The notes: generated by a model from the letters alone, not told the origin. A stretch of DNA of 64,000 nucleotides from Clostridium_AW sp040797845 (GCA_040797845.1 JBFNFA010000002.1:124001-188000); one strand, 5' to 3'; shown: positions 35,818 to 45,730, counted from the stretch's first letter. Translations and numbers: made by a program.

Positions 35818-36795
35818 TTAGCTTTTCTTCCATAAGAGACTATGAAAATATTTACCACCTAAATAAATAGCACTTATTATAAATACAAACCAAAAGGTTA
35901 CAAACCTTACTACTATGGCTAAGGTCATACCTTTATCCGGTGAAATATTAAAAGGTACAAGCAAAAATGTCATACTCCCTTCAAAAGTTCCCATTCCCCC
36001 TGGAAGCATAGGTACCATGGCAACCATATAAGTAAGATATGTAATTATAGCTATAGATATAAAAGATATAGATATGTCTAATCCTTTAGTTATAGTATAA
36101 GATTTTAAAGGGAAAAATCCCCATATAAATAAGGATAATAAGAATTGTTTAATCCATACCCTTTTATGGCTCAAAATTTCCTTTATAGATATACTTATAC
36201 TTTCTATTAATTCATTAGCTTTTTCAATCCATTTATATTTCTTTGGAAAAAGATTTAATAATCCTTGAATCTTATTAGGATGTATCACTATAAATACCAT
36301 AATTATAAATATCACAATTAATATGATAAAAGATAGAAGTAATATTTTTAAAAACATTCCATTTAATTTAAAATTAATTAAAAGTAGCAAAATGGAAATT
36401 AAGTTTAAAATGAGAAAGGCTGAAAAGCTAATTATCTTTTGTACCCCTACTACAGCAGTGGCTCTTTCTAATGGTAGTCTACCCTGTTTGTTTAAAATAT
36501 ATATTTTAGCTACTTCTCCCCCTGCTTTTACTGAAGGTGTTACGCTTTCAGTAAAGGTTCCTGCTATGTTCATATGAAATATTTGGCCAAAGGATATCTT
36601 CTCTCCTAGCTCTTTTGATAGATAATACCATTGAATATTTATCAATAATATTGTTATTATTTGTAGCAAGCATCCCATTACTACAACCTTTAAATCTATG
36701 TTTAGTAAATGTCTATATATTTCTCCTAAATCAGCCCACCACAGCGCTGCGCCTGTTATTAATATTCCTAAAATCACCAGCATAAACTTTTTCAT
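35818..36795 (-). CDS. LPG-synthase-TM/YbhN-type flippase-like membrane protein
   Basis: 325 residues, about eight hydrophobic segments, of the UPF0104/lysylphosphatidylglycerol synthase transmembrane family. It carries the family blocks ESVTPSVKAGGEVAKIYIL (first third) and MVPMLPGGMGTFEGSMTF (last third). The family is thought to move lipids or lipid-linked groups across the membrane. Its start overlaps the end of the NAS-like gene by 65 bp, so it is the last gene of the feoA2-feoB2 operon. The ATG sits 12 nt after AAAGGA. Confidence 0.8.
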   Translation of the reverse strand: MKKFMLVILGILITGAALWWADLGEIYRHLLNIDLKVVVMGCLLQIITILLINIQWYYLSKELGEKISFGQIFHMNIAGTFTESVTPSVKAGGEVAKIYILNKQGRLPLERATAVVGVQKIISFSAFLILNLISILLLLINFKLNGMFLKILLLSFIILIVIFIIMVFIVIHPNKIQGLLNLFPKKYKWIEKANELIESISISIKEILSHKRVWIKQFLLSLFIWGFFPLKSYTITKGLDISISFISIAIITYLTYMVAMVPMLPGGMGTFEGSMTFLLVPFNISPDKGMTLAIVVRFVTFWFVFIISAIYLGGKYFHSLLWKKS

Positions 36796-37366
36796 CTTTT
36801 ATTTTATTCCTTTCTATGGTGAATAAAAGAGTAGCCTTCATATTGGAATTTTCTTGTGTTATATGTTTACAACTATGACAATTACAATCCTCTGGTATAG
36901 CTGAGTAAAAACTTTTCAGTTTATCTTTTGGACTCCTTACAAGTATTCTGCATCCTCTTTCCGCCCTTTGAAGTAAAGTATTTAAAACCTTATCCCTTGG
37001 AAATACTTGCAATGCCATATGGATAACAGAAAAATCTGATGGATCTATCTCTTGTCCCATTCCCTGTAAAATCTTTATTTTTTTATTCATTCTTAATTTA
37101 CACACTACTCTTCTTGCACACTTAACAGCTTCTGGGTCGCAATCTATAACACAAACCTCTGCCCCAGTTTGCTCTGCCAGCTCTATGGCTGTGGAGGGGA
37201 AAGCTCCTCCCCCTATACACAAAACCTTATCTTCTTTTGTTATATTTCCAAGTTCCACTTCTCTTTCCACAACTTTTTTATAATACATTCTATAAAAATG
37301 AATAAGTGAAGGAAAAAATGAAGATACTTTTTCTAAGTTCTTTGTAAATTGTGGAATCACTTTCAT
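36731..37366 (-). CDS. Nicotianamine-synthase-like SAM-dependent protein
   Basis: 211 residues. A helical N-terminus (about 1-45) precedes a Rossmann core with VLCIGGGAFPSTAIELA and VCVIDCDPEAVKCAR. These recall the NAS 'GSGPLPLTS' and 'D-x-D/N' SAM site. A C-terminal Cys cluster, CNCHSCKH (about 163-170), could bind metal. NAS enzymes join aminobutyryl groups from SAM to make nicotianamine-type metal chelators; a plain methyltransferase is the alternative. It lies 18 nt after feoB2 and overlaps the next gene by 65 bp, so it belongs to a metal-transport operon. Confidence 0.6.
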   Translation of the reverse strand: MKVIPQFTKNLEKVSSFFPSLIHFYRMYYKKVVEREVELGNITKEDKVLCIGGGAFPSTAIELAEQTGAEVCVIDCDPEAVKCARRVVCKLRMNKKIKILQGMGQEIDPSDFSVIHMALQVFPRDKVLNTLLQRAERGCRILVRSPKDKLKSFYSAIPEDCNCHSCKHITQENSNMKATLLFTIERNKIKDEKVYAGDFRNINNRRSAVVG

Positions 37367-37384
37367 TCTATGGTCGCCCCCTTA

Positions 37385-39136
37385 CTATACTAACCTCATA
37401 ATGAATGTACCTATGTGATTTATTAATCCCCCAACTAAAAAGGCGCTTACTACTGTAAAACCTCCTATTGCAAGGGCTACTTTTGCACCGAATTCTTTCA
37501 CCAATACTCCTAAGACAGACAAGCAAGGTATATAGAATAGAGAAACTACTGAACCAACTAACAATTGTAGAGTAGTTAAATTTAGTTCTAATAAAGGTAA
37601 TACCCCTAACTCTCTTCTTATAATTCCTAAAAGTAATCCTAGTGTAGCTTCTTTAGGAAGCCCTAACCATTTTACTGTCAGCGGTGCCATAAAATCATTA
37701 GCTATATTTAAAATACCTGTTTCAGCTATTAGTGCAGCTATTGCTATAGCAATAAGCATTGGTACTTCCGCTTCTATTAAGAAATGCTTGGTTCTTATCC
37801 AAATTTTTCTTACTACAGTTTTCATGTCTGGTATTAATAGATTAGGTATTTCTAAAAGTATAGGGTCACTTTTTCCCGGTATAAACTTGTTTAATAATAC
37901 CCCTGCTGTAACCATAGTTCCAAAAGAAATTAAATACACCAAGAGCAATAATAAAAATGAATGTGCTCCAAGTAGGGATATAAAAGCTCCTGTTTGAGCA
38001 ACGCAAGGCACAGCTAAAGAAACTATGGTTGCTACTATTATCCTTTCTTTGTAGCTAGTAGCAGTCCTGGTTCCAAGTATTGCAGGCACTGCACACCCAT
38101 AGCCCATCATTATTTGTATTATATTTCCCCCCTGTATTCCTATCCTTCTTAATAGCCCGTCCATTAATACTCCAAGTCTAGGAAGATATCCACTGTCTTC
38201 TAAGAAAGAAAGTACTATATAAAAAAGAAAAACATAAGGTAACACAAGCGCAAGAGGCCACTCTATACCCTTTATTAAAACTCCGTATTCTCCTACTAAA
38301 ACATTGAAAAGTATTCCTTGAGGAACAAATTTTGATACAATGCCAGTGATAAAAGGCGCTATATAATTATTTATTATTGGCAACAACAATCCTGCTCTAA
38401 GCCCTTTCCCCCCACCTACAACTATTCCTAATGATAATAATAAAACAAAAATTGCTATAAATACTCCTGGAAAAGGTTTTATGCACATATCCCCAAGCTT
38501 TTCTAAAAAACTAACTTCTTTTACTTGTACTTTTTGAACTTTTTTTACTACTTCTTCTGCCCTTGTCCATATTTCTTTCTCATTTAAATTCTCTTTCTCA
38601 ACTTTTGTGTTTGCAACTTTCCAAACTTCATCTAATAAGTTTTTAAGCCCTATATTTTTCACCGCTACCATTGAAACTACAGGAGCTCCAAGTTCATGAG
38701 CTAATAATGTAGCATCAATTTCTATTCCTTGGTGATTGGCCACATCAGTTAAATTTAATACATACACCACTGGTATACCATAAGCTTTAATTTGATAAGC
38801 TAAATTTAAATTTCTCTCCAAATTTGTTGAGTCTAGAACACAGATTATTGCGTCTGCTCCTTCTTTCAAAAAATCTACTGCTACCTTTTCTGCTTCAGAA
38901 GTAGCTTCTAGAGAATAGGTTCCTGGTACATCTATAAGAACTGCTTTGTTTTTATCAGATTTTATCTTCCCATGAGTAAAGCTTACTGTAGTTCCTGTAT
39001 AGTTTGCTGTGATTACTTCCATACCAGTTAGCTTTGAAAAAATAACACTTTTTCCTACATTAGGGTTACCCATCAGTAATATTTTTAGCTCTCCATTTTG
39101 TATATCAACTGGTATCTCCTTGCTACAACAACTCAT
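37385..39136 (-). CDS. feoB: Ferrous iron transporter B (copy 2, short form)
   Basis: 583 residues, about 120 shorter than copy 1, with a Cys pair at the N-terminus (MSCCS). G domain: G1 MGNPNVGKS (about 22-30), ANYTGTTV, G3 DVPGTYSLE and G4 NLTD; the GDI helical part is short. In the membrane part, Gate motifs read GYGCAVPAILGTRT and AVPCVAQTGAF, unlike both classical FeoB and copy 1. Its ATG overlaps the feoA2 stop (ATGA). Substrate could be Fe2+ or another divalent metal. Confidence 0.88.
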   Translation of the reverse strand: MSCCSKEIPVDIQNGELKILLMGNPNVGKSVIFSKLTGMEVITANYTGTTVSFTHGKIKSDKNKAVLIDVPGTYSLEATSEAEKVAVDFLKEGADAIICVLDSTNLERNLNLAYQIKAYGIPVVYVLNLTDVANHQGIEIDATLLAHELGAPVVSMVAVKNIGLKNLLDEVWKVANTKVEKENLNEKEIWTRAEEVVKKVQKVQVKEVSFLEKLGDMCIKPFPGVFIAIFVLLLSLGIVVGGGKGLRAGLLLPIINNYIAPFITGIVSKFVPQGILFNVLVGEYGVLIKGIEWPLALVLPYVFLFYIVLSFLEDSGYLPRLGVLMDGLLRRIGIQGGNIIQIMMGYGCAVPAILGTRTATSYKERIIVATIVSLAVPCVAQTGAFISLLGAHSFLLLLLVYLISFGTMVTAGVLLNKFIPGKSDPILLEIPNLLIPDMKTVVRKIWIRTKHFLIEAEVPMLIAIAIAALIAETGILNIANDFMAPLTVKWLGLPKEATLGLLLGIIRRELGVLPLLELNLTTLQLLVGSVVSLFYIPCLSVLGVLVKEFGAKVALAIGGFTVVSAFLVGGLINHIGTFIMRLV

Positions 39137-39351
39137 ACTGCAACCTCCTTAACTTTTATTTTATTTGCTATTTCTTTGGCTATTGCTATGTTTCGTTTTG
39201 CGATTTTTATAACTATAGGTCCACTAAAAGGTTGCTTTGACACCACTTCAACTCTTATTCCTTTTCTAACTCCAATAGAGCTCAATAGTGGTATTTCTGG
39301 TATGTTTCCTATCTCGCAATTACTGCTTACCTTTAAATCGTATAAATTCAT
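39133..39351 (-). CDS. feoA: FeoA-domain protein (copy 2)
   Basis: 72 residues from the ATG at 39351, 5 nt after GGAGGG; the longer upstream frame is unlikely. FeoA-type beta pattern with SIGVRKGIRVEVVSKQPFSG and GPIVIKIAKRNIAIAKEIA. It begins the four-gene operon feoA2-feoB2-NAS-like-flippase, overlapping feoB2 by 4 nt. Confidence 0.85.
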   Translation of the reverse strand: MNLYDLKVSSNCEIGNIPEIPLLSSIGVRKGIRVEVVSKQPFSGPIVIKIAKRNIAIAKEIANKIKVKEVAV

Positions 39352-39446
39352 AATTGCCCTCCATTTATTTAATTGATAATGAATATCATTCTCCATTAAT
39401 TTACCATATAATTTCCATGAAATCAATACTTTGTTACAAAAAACAC

Positions 39447-39493
39447 AAAATGGGTATTAAATACTTGTAAACCAAGAATTTAATACCCATTTT
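39447..39493. terminator. Terminator between the purine permease and feoA2
   Basis: 16-bp perfect stem AAAATGGGTATTAAAT / ATTTAATACCCATTTT with a 15-nt loop, about 50 nt past the permease stop. Confidence 0.75.
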
Positions 39494-39543
39494 ATATCTT
39501 TATAAAATCTTAAATTTATATACTCAACACTAATTATTTTATC

Positions 39544-40833
39544 CTAAATAAATATCTTCACTAAAAAACTCATTAAAAACATTGCTGATATTATATACAT
39601 TGTGAAACTTACTTTCTTTCCTTCACCTTTCATAATTTTAATTAAGGGATAGGCTACAAACCCAAAAGCCATGCCATCTACTATACTAAAGGTAAGTGGT
39701 ATGGTAACTATAGTTAAAAATGCTGGAAACCCTTCTTCAAAATCTTTTAAAGGTATGTTTAATATATTTGTCACCATTAAGCTTCCTACTATTATCAATA
39801 CTGGAGCGATAGCACTATTAGGTATAACTTTTATGAAAGGTATAAAAAATAATGAAGTCAAAAATAATATTCCTGTAAAAATTGACGTCCATCCACTTTT
39901 CCCCCCTGAAGTTATGCCTGTTGCTCCTTCTATAGCCACTACTGTAGGGCTTGTTCCAAATACTCCACTTAATATTGATGATATAGCGCAGGCTTTAAAG
40001 CTATCTTTAAACCTGTCTTCCTTATTTAACATTACATTTACTTGTCCATGAAGTAATCCTATATTTTCAAATACTAATACTAAGGTTATAGAAAAAACTC
40101 CAATCCAGAAAGAAACATTGCTTATTCCGCTAAAATCCATTGAAAAGAAAAGACTTTTATAATCTTCTAGGGAAAATAGCGATAAACTTATTTGGGATAA
40201 GTCTACCCCTCCAAATAAATAGGAAATAACTGTACCTCCAATTATTCCAAATAAAAAACTTCCTTTAATTCCTCTTACAAATAAAAATAAGGTAAGTATT
40301 AAATTTATAAGAGTTGTATATACCTGTGGATTTTTAATCTCTCCTAATGCTACGAAAGTACTAGGATTACTTACTATTATTCCACTTTTTTGAAGTCCTA
40401 TAAAAGTGATCAGTATTCCTATTCCTACTCCAATTCCTTCTTTTAATGAGTCAGGTATGGATCTTAAAAGTTCTTCTCCTATCTTAGTAAATGCTATTGC
40501 TAAAAATATAATTCCTGATAGGAAAACAACAGCTAAAGCTTGCCCTGGAGGTAATCCCATAGATTTTATTATGGTATAAGAAAATAGTGCATTTACTCCC
40601 ATTCCCGGTACTAGTATTACAGGTGTTCTTCCTAAAAACCCCATTAATAAACATCCTGTTGCAGAAGCAAGCACCGTAGCAATAATTGCTCCCTCTAAAG
40701 GTATACCTCCATCAGATAATATGGCTGAATTTACTACAACGATATAAACTACTGCGAAAAATGAAGTTAGTGCTGCGATTAATTCTTCTTTAAAATTAAT
40801 ATTATTATCTCTCAATTCCCTCTCCCTTTTCAT
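39544..40833 (-). CDS. NCS2-family purine permease (AzgA/PbuG-like)
   Basis: 429 residues from the ATG at 40833, 6 nt after GGAGGG; the longer frame is unlikely. About 12-14 helices. AzgA-type motifs include the N-terminal block FFAVVYIVVVNSAIL, VLVPGMGVNALFSYT and FGTSPTVVAIEGATGITSGG. The family imports hypoxanthine, guanine, adenine or xanthine with H+. I looked for a purine riboswitch upstream and saw none. Confidence 0.85.
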   Translation of the reverse strand: MKRERELRDNNINFKEELIAALTSFFAVVYIVVVNSAILSDGGIPLEGAIIATVLASATGCLLMGFLGRTPVILVPGMGVNALFSYTIIKSMGLPPGQALAVVFLSGIIFLAIAFTKIGEELLRSIPDSLKEGIGVGIGILITFIGLQKSGIIVSNPSTFVALGEIKNPQVYTTLINLILTLFLFVRGIKGSFLFGIIGGTVISYLFGGVDLSQISLSLFSLEDYKSLFFSMDFSGISNVSFWIGVFSITLVLVFENIGLLHGQVNVMLNKEDRFKDSFKACAISSILSGVFGTSPTVVAIEGATGITSGGKSGWTSIFTGILFLTSLFFIPFIKVIPNSAIAPVLIIVGSLMVTNILNIPLKDFEEGFPAFLTIVTIPLTFSIVDGMAFGFVAYPLIKIMKGEGKKVSFTMYIISAMFLMSFLVKIFI

Positions 40834-40992
40834 ATAAGTCCCTCCGCCCACCCACATGTTGATTGACATGCATCTATTATTATATCAAAGATATAATGAC
40901 ATATTAAGAAAAAATTAATATTACTCTCTCCTTTATATTAAGATTTGTATTCTATAGTAATAATATATTAAATGTTTAAGGAGATGTTGATT

Positions 40993-41439
40993 TTGGAAAA
41001 TAAGAAATCATTAGCTTTATTTTTTTCTTTAATACCTGGAGCGGGTCATCTTTATTTAGGATTACAAAAAAAAGGGCTTCAAATTATGGTGGCATTTTTC
41101 GGATTAATTGCTTTAAGTGATTGGATTCATCTACCTGTAATAGGGATGTTTATTCCAATTATTTGGTTTTACAGTATATTTGATGTAAGGAAAGCTATAT
41201 ATAATCCTCAAAGTTGTGAGGACAATTTAAACTTATCTTTTGACTTTATTCATGTTAAATATCTTGGATATATTTTTATAATCATAGGAATCATGGCTAT
41301 ATTTAGAAATGTAATTTTCCCATTAACACACATTTATATTGATTGGCAAATAACTAGATACATTAGAACTAGTATTATTTCTTTAATATTCATAGCAATT
41401 GGCGTTAAAATGCTTTTGGATAACAAAAAATTAAATTAG
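40993..41439 (+). CDS. TM2-like small membrane protein
   Basis: 148 residues if the TTG at 40993 is the start (9 nt after AAGGAG; the ATG at 40984 touches the site). The N-terminus KSLALFFSLIPGAGHLYLGL with a following KKGLQ is the TM2-domain pattern. Four to five hydrophobic segments. Function unknown. A repeat block follows. Confidence 0.62.
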   Translation: MENKKSLALFFSLIPGAGHLYLGLQKKGLQIMVAFFGLIALSDWIHLPVIGMFIPIIWFYSIFDVRKAIYNPQSCEDNLNLSFDFIHVKYLGYIFIIIGIMAIFRNVIFPLTHIYIDWQITRYIRTSIISLIFIAIGVKMLLDNKKLN

Positions 41440-41555
41440 CAAGGAATTTTTAATTAGTTAGATATTTAGATTTTTAGATAATAAAATTATAAAGATAAAT
41501 ATTTGAAAAACTAATCTGTCATAATATAAATTTAAAAATATATTTGTAAATCATA

Positions 41556-41622
41556 AGGGAGATAAGTATATAATGGGAGGAGCGCCTTTTTGGGAAGCGA
41601 CGTCATTATGTACTTAGCTCCC
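41556..41622 (-). repeat. Short palindromic repeat, mixed arms, copy 14 (reverse)
   Basis: GGGAGATAAGTATATAATG pairs with CATTATGTACTTAGCTCCC; the apex GGAGGAGCGCCTTTTT and GGAAGCGACGTC is type B in reverse. Confidence 0.82.
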
Positions 41623-41682
41623 ATTTTTGTATACCATAATTATCTTTGTAGAAATTTATAAATGTGAAAACAATTTAGGATG

Positions 41683-41886
41683 CAACAAATAAAAAATACT
41701 ATATAATGCTTCTTATGCTAGTTCGCTGCAATAAGAACTTCTAAAATTTATTTTACAAAACTCCCTAATGCTGGCAAACTCCCTTTGGTCAAACATGTAC
41801 AGCATCTTAACGATACTTTTCTAAAATAAATTAAGAATTTCTAGATTTTGCTCAAATGCATAGGTCACATTACATAGCATTTTTAA
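41683..41886 (-). repeat. Long quasi-palindromic repeat, copy 3 (reverse)
   Basis: Same order of arms as the 28.9 kb copy, with core AATGCTGGCAAACTCCCTTT and GGTCAAACATGTACAGCAT. Confidence 0.85.
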
Positions 41887-41969
41887 GTTTTACACAATAA
41901 ATTGTAAAGATAAATATTTGAGAAAACATCTGCCATAATATAAATTTGAAAATATATTTATAACCCACA

Positions 41970-42034
41970 AAAGAGCTAAGCATGTAGTGAAATAGCGACT
42001 TTTTCCGGAGTGGATTCACTATATTCTTAGCTCT
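41970..42034 (-). repeat. Short palindromic repeat, type A, copy 15 (reverse)
   Basis: AGAGCTAAGCATGTAGTGAA pairs with TTCACTATATTCTTAGCTCT; the apex is TAGCGACTTTTTCCGGAGTG. Confidence 0.82.
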
Positions 42035-42190
42035 ATTTTTGTAAAACTAAATTATTTTTGTAGAAATCTAAAATTGACTCATATAAAAATAGAAATCATA
42101 TTTATATAGCTATGTAAAATAATGTGAAATTAATATATAATGATTTTAAACATATGTTTTTTAAAGAGTTTAAATAGATAAGGAGAGAAA

Positions 42191-43054
42191 ATGAAAAATA
42201 GAATTATTGAAAGAATAGATGTTGAAGGTGATAGCTTATTCTATAAAATAACAGGCACAGGAAAACCTTTAATTTTGATTCCAGGCGCAGGTGGAGATGG
42301 CGATTTATATTTACCATTGGCAGATGAACTTTCTAAAATATTTAAAGTTATTACCTATGATAGACGAGCTAATGCTAGAAGCACTATGAATAATCCTAAT
42401 AACTTTGACATCAAACAACAAGCAAGAGATGTTAAGGCTATTTTAGAGGCAACTCAAGAGAAGAAAGCATATATTTTTGGAAATAGTAGTGGAGCTATAA
42501 TAGCTTTAGAATTTATTAAAAACTTTCCTGATTCAGTTTTAGGAGCTATTATACATGAAGCTCCAGTTGCTAAACTTCATGATAACAGCCAGAAATGGTG
42601 TTCTTTTTTTAAAAAGTGTTATGATGCTTCTTTTAAAATAGGTGGTTCATCATGGTCTGCGACAAAATTCCTTTTGGGAATTGAAGTTCCTGCGATGCAA
42701 ATGATTAAAGCTCAAATAAAAGCAACTAAATATTTAAAAAATGAACTAAAAACAAAAGAAGAAAAAAAAATTGCATCTAAAGATGCCTCTAAGTTTCTAA
42801 TAAGGCAAGAATTGCTACCTATTACAAATTACGATGTAGACATTGAAAGTTTAAAAAAACATTCTAATAAAATAGTAGTTGCAGTTGGAGATTATGCAAA
42901 AACTAAAGAAAGTTTTTTATATAATATTTCAGTAAATTTAGCAAATGTTTTAAATAGTAAATTGGTAATTGTACCAGGACACCATGGTTCTTTTATGGAT
43001 AATGAAAAAGAATGGGCTAAGGCTTTAAATAATATAATAGATAGTTTAAACTAA
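42191..43054 (+). CDS. Alpha/beta hydrolase
   Basis: 287 residues. Oxyanion region LILIPGAGGDGDLY, nucleophile elbow GNSSG (in YIFGNSSGAIIALEF) and the catalytic His in VPGHHGSFMDN; the acid is probably in VAVGDYAK. It resembles small-molecule esterases/lactonases. No signal peptide. The start follows AAGGAGAG. The substrate is unknown. Confidence 0.83.
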   Translation: MKNRIIERIDVEGDSLFYKITGTGKPLILIPGAGGDGDLYLPLADELSKIFKVITYDRRANARSTMNNPNNFDIKQQARDVKAILEATQEKKAYIFGNSSGAIIALEFIKNFPDSVLGAIIHEAPVAKLHDNSQKWCSFFKKCYDASFKIGGSSWSATKFLLGIEVPAMQMIKAQIKATKYLKNELKTKEEKKIASKDASKFLIRQELLPITNYDVDIESLKKHSNKIVVAVGDYAKTKESFLYNISVNLANVLNSKLVIVPGHHGSFMDNEKEWAKALNNIIDSLN

Positions 43055-43110
43055 AAGTCCAAGGGTTGTTGCATATTGAGCTGAATACACTAATTTTATA
43101 AATCGATAGT

Positions 43111-43824
43111 TTAATTTATAAGTTTATCCGCCTTTTCAATTTTCCCTAATTTATAATATAATGTATAAACTTGATTATCCTCTAGTTTTGCAAACATCCT
43201 AACATATTCACCATTACCATTTAATCTATCAATCTTTATGTTCTCTCCTTTTTTAGCAATTTCATTTTCTATTAAATATTTTTCTCCTGCTATTTCAGGC
43301 TTTCCACGCCCTTTATAAGGTTCTGAAAAATAATTAAACATAAATACCATTAATACTATTCCTACTATATTTGCTAAGATAATTTTCCCTGCAGCCTTAT
43401 CATCGTCTTGTTTTAATATATTGATTATGATTAATACTGCCACAGTTGTTATCCAGTAATGACCAAGACTAAAGACTAAATTTTTATTTAAAAATCGGAA
43501 AAAAGTAAACAATATGCTCCAACCTAAAACTCCCTCTATTATTTTTTTATACTTATAATTCTTTGAATACTTTTCCCACAAAATACATATTGCAGCTAGT
43601 ACCACAGATATTATTGATGAATATATAAAGTCGTTTATATATTCTGTACTGTAATATAAATAAGAGACAAAAGATAATGCTAATGGAACATATATTAAGG
43701 CATTTTTCACTTTTTTATTTTTAGATATTTTTTGCCCAGCAGAACTATGCTCCAAAAAAACAGCAAAAATCATAGCTAAAGCTATAAAAATCAACACAGC
43801 AATTCCCAAAAATTTATTCCTCAT
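43111..43824 (-). CDS. Membrane protein of unknown function
   Basis: 237 residues, six to seven hydrophobic segments in the first 170, then a soluble C-terminal domain (about 180-237; EKYLIENEIAKKGENIKIDR...YTLYYKLGKIEKADKL). I do not recognise the family. It ends 28 codons from the hydrolase (convergent) and starts 32 nt after dinB (same strand), so it may be co-transcribed with dinB. Confidence 0.6.
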   Translation of the reverse strand: MRNKFLGIAVLIFIALAMIFAVFLEHSSAGQKISKNKKVKNALIYVPLALSFVSYLYYSTEYINDFIYSSIISVVLAAICILWEKYSKNYKYKKIIEGVLGWSILFTFFRFLNKNLVFSLGHYWITTVAVLIIINILKQDDDKAAGKIILANIVGIVLMVFMFNYFSEPYKGRGKPEIAGEKYLIENEIAKKGENIKIDRLNGNGEYVRMFAKLEDNQVYTLYYKLGKIEKADKLIN

Positions 43825-43856
43825 TTACTTTCTCCCCTCAATAAAACTTTCAATTA

Positions 43857-44903
43857 TCACCTAAAAAAAGTCAGTTGTTCCACCTTATTTTCTGTAAGAG
43901 TTGATACTGTGAGTCCTATAAGTCTTATACTATCCTCTATTTCCATTTCTTTTAATATTTCATAGGCTATTTTACATATTTCATCTTTATTGTTAGTGTA
44001 ATAGTTTATAGTTTTACCCTTTGTATGGTTTGTAAATTTAGATGTTTTAATTTTTACTGTTATAGTTTTTCCCCACATATTTTTATTCTTCAAAGTTTCC
44101 GAAACTTCCTCTGAAAAATACTCTAAATACTTTTTCATATCTTCTTTATTGTATAGGTCTTTTTTTAGGGTAGTTTCTCTTCCTATAGATTTTCTTTCCC
44201 TTAATACTTCCACTTCCCTAGTGTCTATTCCTCTTATTCTGTCATATATCTCTATACCGAACTTCCCAAAGTATTCTATGCAAAACTCTTTTGATAAATT
44301 ATACATATCCTCTATGGTGAAAATTCCTATATTATTCATTTTCTCTACAGACTTTTTCCCCATACCGTGAACTTTGCTTACTGGCAATGGTTTTAATATA
44401 TCTGGTATCATATCTTCTGTAATTATGGTTATTCCGTCTGGCTTATTCCAGTCTGATGCTAGTTTTGCTAAAAATTTATTGTAAGACACACCTGCAGATA
44501 CGGTAAGTCCTACATTTTCTTTTATATTTCTTTTTATAAATTTTGCACATTCTAATGGGCCCATATTAACCTTAGTTATATCCATATATGCTTCGTCTAT
44601 GGATAAAGGTTCTATTATGGGAGTTAAAGAATATAGTATTTTAAATACTTCATTTGATACTTCTCTATATCTCTCATGTCTTGTAGGTACAAATATTCCC
44701 AAAGGACAAAGTTGTCTAGCTTTAAAAGCAGGCATGGCAGAGTGCACTCCATATTTTCTAGCTTCATAAGAAGCCGTAGCCACCACCCCTCTTTCACCAA
44801 CACCACCAACAATTACAGGCTTTCCCTCTAACTCTGGATTATCTAATTGCTCCACCGATGCAAAAAATGCATCTATATCTACATGCATAATGACTCTATC
44901 CAT
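43857..44903 (-). CDS. dinB: DNA polymerase IV (Y-family)
   Basis: 348 residues. Palm catalytic motifs are MHVDIDAFFASVEQ and LSIDEAYMDIT (carboxylate Asp/Glu). The thumb has helix-hairpin-helix residues in VHGMGKKSVEKMNNIGI, followed by a little-finger domain. The C-terminus ends EQLTFFR, a good sliding-clamp-binding motif. The enzyme copies past damaged template, with low fidelity. No LexA-box is obvious upstream. Confidence 0.93.
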   Translation of the reverse strand: MDRVIMHVDIDAFFASVEQLDNPELEGKPVIVGGVGERGVVATASYEARKYGVHSAMPAFKARQLCPLGIFVPTRHERYREVSNEVFKILYSLTPIIEPLSIDEAYMDITKVNMGPLECAKFIKRNIKENVGLTVSAGVSYNKFLAKLASDWNKPDGITIITEDMIPDILKPLPVSKVHGMGKKSVEKMNNIGIFTIEDMYNLSKEFCIEYFGKFGIEIYDRIRGIDTREVEVLRERKSIGRETTLKKDLYNKEDMKKYLEYFSEEVSETLKNKNMWGKTITVKIKTSKFTNHTKGKTINYYTNNKDEICKIAYEILKEMEIEDSIRLIGLTVSTLTENKVEQLTFFR

Positions 44904-45065
44904 ATATACATATCAATCCTTTAATTAATACTTTAATTTAATGTTATCATAAAAACTATAATAATTACATCTCTGAAGAAAGCTACTTTTTACAAATTCA
45001 TAGTTTATATTAGATATTTATGGATATAATCCTAATATAATCAAAGTAAAAATGGAGGTATACTT

Positions 45066-45650
45066 ATGAAAAGTCTTAAAGGTACGCAAACTGCTGATAA
45101 TTTAGCTAAGGCTTTTGCTGGAGAATCACAAGCAAGAAATAGATATACATATTACGCTATGATTGCAGAAAGTGAAGGTCATGAACACGTAGCCACTATA
45201 TTTAGAGAAACAGCTGATAACGAGAGAGCTCATGCTAAAATTTTTTATGATTTTTTAATCGCAGGTTTAGGCAAAGCTCACATTAAGGTTGATGCTGAAT
45301 ACCCAATTGGTATAGGCAATACAGAACAAAACCTGCTTTATGGTGCTGAAGGTGAAAAAGAAGAATGGGGAACCTTATATCCAGGATTTGCAGATATAGC
45401 TAAGCAAGAAGGATTCCCAGAAATAGAGTTTGCCTTTAGAAAAATAATAGAGATTGAAACTCATCATGAGCAAAGGTATTTGGATTTATACAATAGAATA
45501 AAGGATGGAAAGCTTTATTCTCAAGACTCTGCTCAAAGATGGAAATGTAGAACCTGCGGATATATTTTTGAAGGCCCTGCTGCACCAAACGTTTGTCCAG
45601 CATGTAAATATCCTCAAGGTTATTTTGAAATAATGTATGATCCAGTTTAA
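45066..45650 (+). CDS. rbr: Rubrerythrin
   Basis: 194 residues. An N-terminal four-helix di-iron domain carries AKAFAGESQARNRYTYYA, ETADNERAHAKIF and IETHHEQRYL (ExxH ligands). A C-terminal rubredoxin domain has CRTCGY...CPACKY binding one iron. It reduces hydrogen peroxide in anaerobes. The start follows ATGGAGGT. Monocistronic, ended by a perfect palindromic terminator. No clear PerR box was identified. Confidence 0.93.
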   Translation: MKSLKGTQTADNLAKAFAGESQARNRYTYYAMIAESEGHEHVATIFRETADNERAHAKIFYDFLIAGLGKAHIKVDAEYPIGIGNTEQNLLYGAEGEKEEWGTLYPGFADIAKQEGFPEIEFAFRKIIEIETHHEQRYLDLYNRIKDGKLYSQDSAQRWKCRTCGYIFEGPAAPNVCPACKYPQGYFEIMYDPV

Positions 45651-45730
45651 AATAATTGAAAATGGATCATTGATAATCAATAATTCAACGAAGAATTAAT
45701 AGTTCAATGAAGAACTAAGATTTAAAAGCG

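Noticed and set aside
40834..40971. Purine riboswitch ahead of the permease
   Set aside because: The conserved loop and junction sequences of the purine aptamer are absent.
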